Origin: Roseivivax halodurans JCM 10272
Lineage (GTDB): Bacteria > Pseudomonadota > Alphaproteobacteria > Rhodobacterales > Rhodobacteraceae
Assembly: GCF_000521785.1 (NCBI RefSeq)
Contig: NZ_JALZ01000024.1
Span: 1 to 38,977 of the forward strand
Direction: 5' to 3'
DNA: 38,977 nucleotides
The translations under genes were made by a program, and so were the position numbers. Shown in pieces: positions 31,879 to 38,977 of the stretch; within the stretch, counting starts at the first letter, position 1; each line of letters starts with the position of its first letter. Below the pieces are notes generated by a model. It saw nothing but the letters and a program-made list of their open reading frames with translations, was not told the origin of the DNA and did no database searches.

Positions 31879-31960
31879 CACGCTCAGACCAAACGATACA
31901 AATTCTGCCCGAAAATTAGCCCGTCCAGTCTGGAACTGCCGGTTTTTCAGACCGAGCGTG
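31879..31960. promoter_or_regulatory. Inverted repeat region upstream of the DmdA-like operon
   Basis: CACGCTC (31879-31885) and GAGCGTG (31954-31960) are exact inverted copies about 68 bases apart. They lie between the regulator and the operon, in an A+T-richer stretch. Lrp-type proteins bind spaced sites and wrap DNA, so these could be regulator sites. GGAGG lies nine bases before the start at 32040. Confidence 0.35.
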
Positions 31961-32039
31961 CCCATCTTTCGAACCTAAATTCGCCGCAGGTTCAGTCGAT
32001 CCCGGCCCATCCGGCCGGTGGCGCAGGAGGGGAAACAGA

Positions 32040-33179
32040 ATGCACGCAGACGACTTCGGCTTTGGCACACAGATCCGGAAATCACCCTTTTTCGACGCCA
32101 CCGTACGGTGGGGTGCAAAGGGTTTTTCCGTCTACAACCACATGTATATCCCGCGCGATTTCGGCGATCCGGAACAGAACTTCTGGAACCTCGTCAACGA
32201 CGCGATCCTGTGCGACGTGGCTGTGGAACGCCAGGTCGAAATCACCGGCCCCGATGCGGCACGCTTCGTGCAGATGCTGACTCCGCGCGATCTGTCGAAG
32301 ATGGCCGTCGGCCAGTGCAAATATATCCTCATCACGAATGCCGAGGGCGGCATCCTCAACGATCCGATCCTGCTGCGCCTGGCCGAGAACCACTTCTGGA
32401 TTTCGCTGGCCGACAGCGACATCCTGCTGTGGGCACAGGGCGTCGCCGTGCATTCAGGCCTTGGCGTCACGATCAGTGAACCTGACGTGTCGCCGCTGCA
32501 ACTTCAGGGCCCGAAGTCCGGCGAAATCATGCAGGCCCTGTTCGGTGACAGTATCCTTGACCTGAAATACTACTGGCACCGCGAACTTGAACTGGACGGC
32601 ATCCCGCTGCTTGTGTCGCGAACCGGCTGGTCCAGCGAGTTGGGCTACGAGATCTATCTGCGCGACAGTGCGTATGGCGATGCGCTGTGGGAACGCATCA
32701 TGGTAGAGGGCATGGCCTTTGGCCTGAAGCCGGGCCATACCTCCTCGATCCGCCGGATCGAAGGCGGGATGCTGTCCTATCATGCGGACGCGGATATCAA
32801 GACGAACCCCTACGAGCTGGGACTCGACCGCCTCGTGGATCTCGACGTCGAGGCCGATTTCATCGGCAAAGCCGCGCTGCGCCGCATCCGCGATCAGGGT
32901 GTCACCCGCATGCAGGTCGGCGTGATCATCGACGGTGCGCCACTGCAACGTCCGAACACCACCTTCTGGCCGATCAAGAGTAACGGCGCGCAGATCGGCA
33001 AGGTCACATCGGCGGTCTATTCGCCCCGGCTGGAACGGAACATTGCCTTGGCAATGGTAGAGGTCGCCCATGCGCAGATCGGGACCGAGGTCGAGGTCAT
33101 GATGCCGTCCGGGCCGACCCGAGCAACCGTCGTGGAGCGGCCGTTCTACGATCCCAAGAAGAAACTCGCCGCCGCCTAA
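32040..33179 (+). CDS. DmdA-like GcvT-family methyltransferase
   Basis: The 379-residue protein is of the glycine-cleavage T-protein fold, which transfers a methyl or methylene group to tetrahydrofolate. The segments FSVYNHMYIPRDF, CDVAVERQVEITGPDAARFV, QMLTPRDLSKMAVGQCKYI and ISLADSDILLWAQGVA closely recall DMSP demethylase (DmdA). The later ERIMVEGMAFGLKPG and SIRRIEGGMLSY, with KTNPYELGLDRLVDLD, are also typical of the broader group. It could demethylate DMSP or another methylated S- or O-compound. The operon context (CoA ligase, crotonase, methanethiol oxidase) favours sulfur. GcvT paralogues without DMSP activity are common, so I give no gene symbol. Confidence 0.8.
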   Translation: MHADDFGFGTQIRKSPFFDATVRWGAKGFSVYNHMYIPRDFGDPEQNFWNLVNDAILCDVAVERQVEITGPDAARFVQMLTPRDLSKMAVGQCKYILITNAEGGILNDPILLRLAENHFWISLADSDILLWAQGVAVHSGLGVTISEPDVSPLQLQGPKSGEIMQALFGDSILDLKYYWHRELELDGIPLLVSRTGWSSELGYEIYLRDSAYGDALWERIMVEGMAFGLKPGHTSSIRRIEGGMLSYHADADIKTNPYELGLDRLVDLDVEADFIGKAALRRIRDQGVTRMQVGVIIDGAPLQRPNTTFWPIKSNGAQIGKVTSAVYSPRLERNIALAMVEVAHAQIGTEVEVMMPSGPTRATVVERPFYDPKKKLAAA

Positions 33180-33208
33180 TCGGCCCGGCTCATCAAGAGA
33201 TCCGACCT

Positions 33209-33679
33209 ATGTCCGACCTTTCGATCCAGTTGCACTGGCAGCGTGCGGAACCTGCACTGATGACCGGCAAGTATTCCAGCGCACACACCGTGCAATTCAA
33301 CAAGGATTGCGAGATCTGCGTGGACGCCGCCCCCGATTGGGGCGGCGATCCGGCCCATACCAACCCCGAACAGGCGCTCGCCTCGGCGCTGTCCAGTTGC
33401 CACATGATGACCTTTCTGGCGCTGGCGGCCAAGGCGGCTTGGCCTGTGGCCAGCTACAGCGATCTTGCGGTCGCGTACCTTGGCAAGAATGCGCGGGGCC
33501 AGATGTCGGTGACACGGATCGATCTGCACCCGGTGGTGCGGTTCGACACCGGCTTTTCGCCATTGGAGGCCGAGTTGGACAAGATGCAGCACCGCGCGCA
33601 TCGCTACTGTTTCATCGCCAACACGCTGGCAGACAGCGTGGAGATTAATATTCTTCACCCCGCACACGCGGGGGCCTGA
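33209..33679 (+). CDS. OsmC-family protein
   Basis: The 156-residue product has the OsmC/Ohr fold. GGDPAHTNPEQALASALSSC precedes the helix HMMTFLALAAKAAWPV, and the second cysteine lies in AHRYCFIANTLADSVEIN. The paired cysteines are those that reduce peroxides in the family. It starts 29 bases after the DmdA-like gene and ends five bases before the next. In this operon it could remove hydrogen peroxide or organic peroxides made by the methanethiol oxidase, or handle a reactive sulfur intermediate; the choice is inference. Confidence 0.85.
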   Translation: MSDLSIQLHWQRAEPALMTGKYSSAHTVQFNKDCEICVDAAPDWGGDPAHTNPEQALASALSSCHMMTFLALAAKAAWPVASYSDLAVAYLGKNARGQMSVTRIDLHPVVRFDTGFSPLEAELDKMQHRAHRYCFIANTLADSVEINILHPAHAGA

Positions 33680-33683
33680 TGCC

Positions 33684-34484
33684 ATGCTGAAGGCCGACAT
33701 CCTGACGCACGAACTGGACGCCGACGGCATCCTGCGTCTGACCCTGAACGACCCCGCGCGGCGCAACGCGCTGTCAGAGGCGATGCTGTCGGAACTGGCG
33801 GCCGCCTTTGCAGGGGCCGCTGCCGATCCTGCGATCCGGGTCATCGTGTTTGCCGCGAAGGGGCCCGCTTTCTGTGCGGGTCACGACCTGAAGGAAATGA
33901 CCGCAGGCCGCAGCGGTTCGGACGCGGGCCGCGCCTATTTCGCGCAGGTTCTCACGCAATGCTCGGGCGTCATGCAGGGCATCGTCACCTGCCCGAAACC
34001 AGTCATCGCCGAGGTGACGGGCGTGGCCACCGCCGCAGGCTGCCAGCTTGTCGCCAGCTGCGACCTTGCCATTGCCGCCGACACGGCGACGTTCAGCACC
34101 CCCGGTGTTCACATCGGGCTGTTTTGCTCGACCCCCATGGTCGCCCTGTCGCGCAACGTGGCCGCCAAACACGCGATGGAAATGCTGCTGACCGGCGACA
34201 TGATCCCGGCGGACCGCGCGGTAGAAATGGGGTTGATTAACAGGTCCGTCGCGATCGATGACCTGCGAGACACCACGATGGAGCTGGCGCGCAAGATCGC
34301 GTCGAAATCCAGCATGACGCTGGCGACCGGCAAGCGCGCCTTCTACGCGCAGCGCGACATGACGCTGTCAGACGCCTACGACTACGCCACGCAGGTCATG
34401 GTCGACAACATGCTGGCCCGCGACGCAGAAGAAGGCATCGGCGCCTTCATTGCCAAACGCGCCCCCGCTTGGCAGGGCGCCTGA
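33684..34484 (+). CDS. Crotonase-fold protein lacking the usual catalytic glutamates
   Basis: The 266-residue protein has the enoyl-CoA hydratase/isomerase fold. AKGPAFCAGHDLKEM (58-72) and VTGVATAAGCQLVASCDLAI (111-130) form the oxyanion-hole regions, and TFSTPGVHIGLFCSTP follows. The two positions where active hydratases carry glutamate hold glutamine 121 and glycine 141. This resembles the ECHDC3-like branch. The methylthioacryloyl-CoA hydratase DmdD also belongs to the crotonase fold but needs its glutamates, so this is unlikely to be a standard DmdD. It could be a thioesterase, an isomerase or a hydratase with other chemistry. It is spaced by one base from the ligase gene. Confidence 0.85.
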   Translation: MLKADILTHELDADGILRLTLNDPARRNALSEAMLSELAAAFAGAAADPAIRVIVFAAKGPAFCAGHDLKEMTAGRSGSDAGRAYFAQVLTQCSGVMQGIVTCPKPVIAEVTGVATAAGCQLVASCDLAIAADTATFSTPGVHIGLFCSTPMVALSRNVAAKHAMEMLLTGDMIPADRAVEMGLINRSVAIDDLRDTTMELARKIASKSSMTLATGKRAFYAQRDMTLSDAYDYATQVMVDNMLARDAEEGIGAFIAKRAPAWQGA

Positions 34485-34485
34485 A

Positions 34486-36177
34486 ATGACGGACGCGAAC
34501 CCCTACAACATCGGGCTCGACCGCAACCCCGCGAACCATCAGCCGCTCACTCCGCTGACCTTTCTGGAACGCGCGGCCAGCGTGTTTCCGGAGCATACGG
34601 CCATCGTGCATGGCGCGCTGCGGCGTAGTTATGCTGATTTCTACCGACGGTCGCGGCAGTTGGCGTCGGCGCTGACGCAGGCGGGGATCGGGCGCGGGGA
34701 TACGGTCTCGGCCCTGCTGGCCAACACGCCGGCAATGCTGGAATGCCACTACGGCGTGCCGATGTGCGGCGCGGTGCTGCATTCGATAAATACGCGACTG
34801 GATGCGGCGATCATCGCGTTCCAGCTGGATCACGCCGGCGCAAAGCTGGTGATCGTGGACCGCGAATTCATGCCACTGATGCAGGATGCGCTGGCGCTGA
34901 CGGCGGTGAAACCGGTTCTGATCCAATACGACGACCCGGAATTCACTGAACCGTTTGCCGCTGGAGATGCCTTCGACTACGAGGCTTTCGTGGCGGGTGG
35001 CGCGCCTGATTTCGCTTGGCTCATGCCGCTGGACGAATGGGATGCCATCGCGATCAATTACACCTCTGGCACGACCGGCGATCCGAAGGGCGTGGTGTCG
35101 CATCATCGCGGGGCCTGCCTGCTGGCACAGGGGAACGCGCTGACGGCGTCCATGCCGAAACATGCGTTCTATCTGTGGACGCTGCCGATGTTCCATTGCA
35201 ACGGCTGGTGTTTTCCCTGGACGCTGTCAGCCATCATCGGCACCCATGTCTGCCTGCGACAAGTCCGGGCCGAACCGATCTGGGCAGCACTCGCCGATGA
35301 GGGCGTGACCCACCTGTGCGGCGCACCGATCGTCATGTCGCTGATGATCCAGGCCCCCGCGGCGGCAAAACGCGAGCTGCATCACAACGTGCAGTTTTTT
35401 ACCGCCGCCGCCCCGCCGCCCGAAAAGGTGTTGGCGGACATGAAGACAGCGGGTTTCGATGTTGTCCACCTTTATGGGCTGACCGAAACCTACGGCCCTG
35501 CGGTCGTCAACGACTGGCACGACAGCTGGTCCGAACTGCCGCTTGCCGAACAGGCGCGTCTGAAATCCCGGCAAGGCGTGCGCTATCTGCCGCTGGAACA
35601 GCTCGACGTGCTGGACCCTGACACGATGCTGCCCGTTCCGCGCGACGGCCAGACGATGGGCGAGGTCATGTTTCGCGGAAACGTCGTGATGAAAGGCTAT
35701 TTCCGCAATCCGCAGGCAACGCAGGAGGCCTTTGCCGGGGGCTGGTTCCATTCCGGCGACCTTGGCGTCATGCACCCCGACGGATATATCCAGCTCAAGG
35801 ATCGATCCAAGGACGTCATCATCTCTGGTGGCGAGAACATCTCCTCAATCGAGATCGAAGAGGTGCTGTATCGTCACCCCGACGTGGCCGTCGTGGCCGT
35901 CGTCGCCATGCCGCACGACCGGTGGGGCGAAACGCCTTGTGCCTTTGTCGAGCTGTCAGAGGGGGCCGACATGGACCCGGACCAGCTTCGGGATTGGTGC
36001 CGCAACCATCTGGCGGGGTACAAGGTGCCGGGTCGGATCGCCTTCATGCCGATCCCGCGCACCACGACGGGAAAGATCCAGAAGTTCGTGCTGCGCGAAC
36101 GGGCACGTGCGCTGGCGGCAGAGGGCACCTCGGCAATATCCGCATCCGCCAAAAAGACAAAACACCCTGCTGTTTAA
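34486..36177 (+). CDS. AMP-forming acyl-CoA ligase
   Basis: The 563-residue protein activates a carboxylic acid to its CoA thioester. The AMP-binding motif YTSGTTGDPKGV is at 192-203. FFTAAAPPPEKVLADM and LYGLTETYGPAV follow. WFHSGDLGVMHPDGYIQLKD and RSKDVIISGGENISSIEIEE lead into the C-terminal domain. The catalytic lysine lies in TTTGKIQKFVLRE. N-terminal LDRNPANHQPLTPLTFLERA and MFHCNGWCFPW are typical of the medium-chain acyl-CoA synthetase group that includes DmdB-like enzymes. The start at 34486 follows the previous stop by one base. In context it may activate methylmercaptopropionate, the product of DMSP demethylation; the true substrate is unproven. Confidence 0.88.
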   Translation: MTDANPYNIGLDRNPANHQPLTPLTFLERAASVFPEHTAIVHGALRRSYADFYRRSRQLASALTQAGIGRGDTVSALLANTPAMLECHYGVPMCGAVLHSINTRLDAAIIAFQLDHAGAKLVIVDREFMPLMQDALALTAVKPVLIQYDDPEFTEPFAAGDAFDYEAFVAGGAPDFAWLMPLDEWDAIAINYTSGTTGDPKGVVSHHRGACLLAQGNALTASMPKHAFYLWTLPMFHCNGWCFPWTLSAIIGTHVCLRQVRAEPIWAALADEGVTHLCGAPIVMSLMIQAPAAAKRELHHNVQFFTAAAPPPEKVLADMKTAGFDVVHLYGLTETYGPAVVNDWHDSWSELPLAEQARLKSRQGVRYLPLEQLDVLDPDTMLPVPRDGQTMGEVMFRGNVVMKGYFRNPQATQEAFAGGWFHSGDLGVMHPDGYIQLKDRSKDVIISGGENISSIEIEEVLYRHPDVAVVAVVAMPHDRWGETPCAFVELSEGADMDPDQLRDWCRNHLAGYKVPGRIAFMPIPRTTTGKIQKFVLRERARALAAEGTSAISASAKKTKHPAV

Positions 36178-36244
36178 TTCCGGGATAGGCTCGGACCGAG
36201 GAGATCGAGATAGGCCAAAGACATTTTCAAGGGAGGAACGACCA

Positions 36245-37645
36245 ATGAACCTGAGACCGGATCCAACGTTTCACGCAACCCCGAAACTTGCCATGGAGGC
36301 CCCGCCCGAAACGCTGGCTTTCACACTGATGCTCAGCCCGGACGGATCGCAACCCGACGGACTGGCAGTCGTCGACGTGGACCCCGCGTCCGACACCTAC
36401 GGCCAGATCGTCCACCAGGTGATCATGCCCAACACCGGCGACGAGTTTCACCATTTCGGCTGGAATGCCTGTTCTGCGTCCCTCTCGCCCTTGTCTGGCC
36501 ACGCCTTTCTGGAGCGCCGCTACCTGATCATTCCCGGCATCCGGTCGTCGCGTATCTATATCATCGACGTGAAAGAACCTTTGAAGGCGAAAATCCACAA
36601 GATCATCGAACCAGAGGAGGTCTTTTCCAAGACCGGCTATTCGCGCCCTCACACGATCCACTGCGGACCCGAAGGCATCTACGTCTCGACCCTGGGCGGA
36701 GGCGGCGAGGACGGGACCGACGGCCCTCCGGGCATCTTTATCATGGACTGCGAAACCTTCGAGATCCTCGGCCGCTACGAGATGGACCGAGGAAAGCAGG
36801 ACAAGCACTATGATTTCTGGTGGAACCTGCCGCGCGACTACATGATCAGTTCGGAATGGGGCCTGCCGCCGCAGTTCGAGAACGGCGTCGTGGCAGAGGA
36901 CCTTCTGGCCAACAAATACGGCCATTCCATCCACTTCTGGAACCTGCGCGCGCGCCAGAATGTCCAGACCATCGATCTGGGCGAGAATTACCAGATGGCG
37001 CTGGAAATCCGCCCGGCGCATGACCCGTCGAAAGACTACGGTTTCTGCGGCGTCGTGGTGGACACGACGAACCTGCAAGGCGCAATCTTCACATGGTGGC
37101 AGAGGGACGACGACACGTTCGAGACCAAGAAGACCATCACCATCGACCCGCGCCCGGAAGACCCGGAAAATCTGCCGCCCTTGCTGAAAGGCTTCGGCGC
37201 GGTGCCACCGCTGGTCACCGACATCGACCTGAGCCTTGATGACAAATATCTCTATGTCGCGTGTTGGGGCCTGGGCGAGATGCATCAATACGACGTCACC
37301 GACCCGATGAACCCCAAATTGACCGGCAAGGTCGAACTGGGCGGCATCGCGCGAGGGACGAAGCATCCCAACGGAAAGACCTTCGCCTACGCCCCGCAGA
37401 TGGTCGAGATCAGCCGTGACGGCAAGCGTGTCTACTGGACCAACTCGCTCTACTCCACGTGGGACGACCAGTTCTATCCGGATGACGAAGGCGGACAGAT
37501 GGTGATGGCGAATGTGGGCGAAAATGGCGGCCTGACGCTGGACAAGGATTTCTTTGTCGAATTCCCGAAAGGATACCGCAGCCACCAGATCCGGCTGGAA
37601 GGCGGCGACTGCTCGACCGACAGCTTCTGTTATCCGTCGGCGTAA
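36245..37645 (+). CDS. mtoX: SBP56-family protein, probable methanethiol oxidase
   Basis: The 466-residue protein is a selenium-binding-protein-56 homologue, the family of copper-dependent methanethiol oxidases (methanethiol to formaldehyde, hydrogen sulfide and hydrogen peroxide). The conserved cysteine motif is seen in EFHHFGWNACSASLSPLSGH (cysteine 76, histidines 69-70). SRPHTIHCGPEGIYVSTLGG, KYGHSIHFWNLRARQNVQT and the C-terminal RSHQIRLEGGDCSTDSFCYP follow. Length is normal. I see no signal peptide, whereas a characterised bacterial enzyme is periplasmic, so location may differ. GGAGG lies nine bases before the ATG. The electron and copper partners often found beside mtoX (SCO1/SenC, MauG) are not in this window. 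Confidence 0.88.
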   Translation: MNLRPDPTFHATPKLAMEAPPETLAFTLMLSPDGSQPDGLAVVDVDPASDTYGQIVHQVIMPNTGDEFHHFGWNACSASLSPLSGHAFLERRYLIIPGIRSSRIYIIDVKEPLKAKIHKIIEPEEVFSKTGYSRPHTIHCGPEGIYVSTLGGGGEDGTDGPPGIFIMDCETFEILGRYEMDRGKQDKHYDFWWNLPRDYMISSEWGLPPQFENGVVAEDLLANKYGHSIHFWNLRARQNVQTIDLGENYQMALEIRPAHDPSKDYGFCGVVVDTTNLQGAIFTWWQRDDDTFETKKTITIDPRPEDPENLPPLLKGFGAVPPLVTDIDLSLDDKYLYVACWGLGEMHQYDVTDPMNPKLTGKVELGGIARGTKHPNGKTFAYAPQMVEISRDGKRVYWTNSLYSTWDDQFYPDDEGGQMVMANVGENGGLTLDKDFFVEFPKGYRSHQIRLEGGDCSTDSFCYPSA

Positions 37646-37651
37646 CGCGGG

Positions 37652-38308
37652 ATGGACATGACGACGGCAACGGCCCTTTGGTGGGCCGTTGTGGCCTCTG
37701 GCGTATATCACGGGATCAATCCGGGGATGGGGTGGCCACTGGCTGTCTCTGCCGCGCTGATGGACCGAACGCCGCGCAGCCTGATCAAGGCGGTCGGTGC
37801 CCTTGCCGCGGGGCACCTGCTGGCCATGGGGGCCATCCTGTTTCCGTTCACCGCCCTGATGTTCGTGGCGCAGTGGCAGCGCGAAATCCAGATCACCGCG
37901 GCCTGTCTGGTAATCGGGCTTGGCGTCTGGCTGGTCTTCAACCGCCGTCATCCGCGTTTTCTGGCGCGGGTGCCGCCGTCCCGCTTGGCGCTGTGGTCGT
38001 TTCTTGCGGCCATGGCGCATGGTGCGGGCCTGATGCTGGTACCGATTTATCTGGGCATCTGCCAGACGGTCGACACCGACGCTGGGCACGCCGCGGCCCA
38101 AGCCCTGATGAGCGCCAACGCCGGGATCGCGGTCGGCGTGGCGCTGATCCACACGCTGGCGATGACGCTCTCGGGCGGGCTGATCGCCTTCGGCGTCTAC
38201 AGGTGGTTCGGGCTGAAGTTTCTGTCCAGAAGCTGGTTCAATCTAGATCTTGTCTGGGCAACAAGCCTCATTCTTGTCGGTGCAATATCGCTTCTTGTTG
38301 CGGTCTGA
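37652..38308 (+). CDS. Polytopic membrane protein, possible metal or small-molecule transporter
   Basis: The 218-residue product has about six membrane segments, including TATALWWAVVASGVYHGINP, LAAGHLLAMGAILFPFTALM and WSFLAAMAHGAGLMLVPIYL. Polar histidine-bearing motifs (YHGINPGMGW, AMAHGAGL and ALIHTLAM) lie in or beside the membrane. Such intramembrane histidines are seen in metal transporters, so copper supply to the neighbouring oxidase, or sulfur-compound transport, is conceivable. I do not recognise a named family. It starts six bases after the oxidase stop, and is the last gene of the operon. ATG at 37658 is an alternative start. Confidence 0.7.
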   Translation: MDMTTATALWWAVVASGVYHGINPGMGWPLAVSAALMDRTPRSLIKAVGALAAGHLLAMGAILFPFTALMFVAQWQREIQITAACLVIGLGVWLVFNRRHPRFLARVPPSRLALWSFLAAMAHGAGLMLVPIYLGICQTVDTDAGHAAAQALMSANAGIAVGVALIHTLAMTLSGGLIAFGVYRWFGLKFLSRSWFNLDLVWATSLILVGAISLLVAV

Positions 38309-38670
38309 CGTGATGTCGTTTTTGCTTTTTTCGCCAGATCATCATCGACGCCACTCACTTTGGTCGAGCATGATCGAAAGCACGCGCAATATCACTTTAT
38401 TTTAGCGTCATATCGCTCGAAAAAATGGACACGCCGGCCGCGCCAAGCACACGCGTTTATTTTGATTCTGCAGTGTCTGATTCCAGCGAAAAGCAAACGA
38501 TGTTGAAATCGAGGCATTGGTCAATAAGGGCTCGAAGTTGACCCTCGCCGAGCGGCCAACGAATGGCGGCACTGGCATTTCACTATGCCGCTTTGTCGCG
38601 CGGGCAACCCTGACGGGATCAGGACACTAGGTTGTCCCCACGGCGTGTTCCAAAACGCGGCATTATGCGA
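38309..38670. other. Gene-free gap after the sulfur operon
   Basis: I see no gene here on either strand. A T-rich stretch (TTTTTGCTTTTTT, about 38319-38331) follows the last gene but without a clear stem. The right part up to the palindrome at 38671 looks like debris of lost sequence. Confidence 0.3.
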
Positions 38671-38692
38671 CTTATGCTGATATCGGCATAAG
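38671..38692. other. Near-perfect 22-bp palindrome at the ArdC break point
   Basis: CTTATGC (38671-38677) and GCATAAG (38686-38692) are exact inverted arms around the 8-bp centre TGATATCG, itself nearly symmetrical (one mismatched pair). The spacing resembles a tyrosine-recombinase core site or an element end. The truncated ArdC frame opens inside it. Confidence 0.45.
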
Positions 38693-38977
38693 GCCCACGC
38701 GACAAAGGCATCCCACCGGCTCGATCGGAGCTTCGGCGCGTCGAGTTTCGGTAAGGAGGCATATGCTAAGGAGGAGTTGGTGGCCTGCTTTTCCGAGGCA
38801 TTGATTGGCCAGCGCATGAGGTTCTACGCCGATCACATCGACAACCACGCGGCGTATATCGACTCGTGGATCAAGATGCTGAAGGGCGATACGCGGTTCC
38901 TGTTCACCGCGGGGGCGCACGCGCAGCGCGCCGTTGACTGGCTGGTCGCTGCGCCGGAGACAGGCGCGAAACAGATG
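38681..38977 (+). pseudogene. ArdC-like antirestriction protein, 5'-truncated and cut by the window end
   Basis: The frame opens after a TGA at 38678-38680 and is still open at the window end. It reads HATKASHRLDRSFGASSFGK, then EAYAKEELVACFSEALIG, DHIDNHAAYIDSWIKMLKGD and TRFLFTAGAHAQRAVDWLVA. This is the C-terminal zincin-like metallopeptidase part of ArdC/DUF1738 proteins, which protect incoming plasmid DNA from restriction. The HExxH-like site is represented only by its second half, so the single-stranded-DNA-binding N-terminal domain and part of the active site are missing. It is probably a remnant cut at the palindrome. Confidence 0.7.

Noticed and set aside
33684-34484. Naming the crotonase-fold gene dmdD
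   Set aside because: The two glutamates needed for hydratase chemistry are replaced, so the name would claim more than the sequence shows.
36227-38152. 641-residue open frame on the minus strand
   Set aside because: Mirror of the SBP56 gene and part of the membrane protein gene, histidine- and arginine-rich without motif.
38671-38692. Calling the palindrome a dif or XerCD site
   Set aside because: The centre is 8 bp rather than 6 and the arms do not match the proteobacterial dif consensus well enough.
1-38977. CRISPR arrays, tRNA and rRNA genes
   Set aside because: No regularly spaced repeats of CRISPR type, no tRNA cloverleaf and no rRNA sequence was seen in reading the window.

Overview
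The window looks like part of a large conjugative plasmid, or plasmid cointegrate, of a Rhodobacterales (roseobacter-type) alphaproteobacterium. The main pointers are a repABC operon, a second replicon of the RPA-type repA plus parAB kind that is common in that order, a VirB/VirD4 type IV secretion system, high GC content, and a methylated-sulfur gene cluster. All family names come from reading the protein sequences; no database search was possible.

Layout. (1) 1-329: C-terminal scrap of an IS110-family transposase. (2) 368-4200: repABC operon on the minus strand, with a counter-transcribed RNA between repB and repC and five copies of a 14-bp palindrome (TTGGTNCNNACCAA) in and around repB and repC, the probable centromere. 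(3) about 4430-5297: a decayed, frameshifted gene of unknown family. (4) 5346-9420: a second complete replicon: parB and parA (minus), an origin region with three 22-bp-spaced iterons, RPA-type repA (plus), and three copies of a different palindrome (GTTTCGCGCGCGAAAC). (5) 9480-11626: IS110 N-terminal remnant, a parDE-type toxin-antitoxin pair, a DUF736 gene with a structured leader, and a DUF2958 gene broken by one amber codon. (6) 11784-16266: mobilization operon (accessory DNA-binding protein, relaxase, VirD4 coupling protein). (7) 16776-18377: an animal-type haem peroxidase lying between the mobilization genes and the secretion genes. (8) 18525-29671: virB operon on the minus strand (virB1-virB11 set, including a lytic transglycosylase built inside VirB5-like ends). 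(9) 29797-31386: TrbM-like secreted protein, small unknown genes and a frameshifted gene. (10) 31387-38308: an Lrp/AsnC regulator and a tight operon of DmdA-like GcvT protein, OsmC protein, crotonase-fold protein, acyl-CoA ligase, SBP56/methanethiol oxidase and a membrane protein. (11) 38681-38977: 5'-truncated ArdC-like antirestriction gene, cut at a near-perfect palindrome and running off the window.

How it fits together. Two replication and partition systems, each with its own family of palindromic sites, argue for fusion of two plasmids. The mobilization promoter (11784-11803) and the divergent promoter region of the virB operon (29733-29752) share a 20-bp dyad with 17 identities, so DNA processing and the transfer channel are probably controlled by the same factor. 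The most interesting cargo is the 32040-38308 operon. Its gene content suggests demethylation and CoA activation of a methylated sulfur compound such as DMSP, coupled to methanethiol oxidation. It has no DmdC, and its crotonase lacks the usual catalytic glutamates, so it may be a variant pathway rather than the textbook DMSP route.
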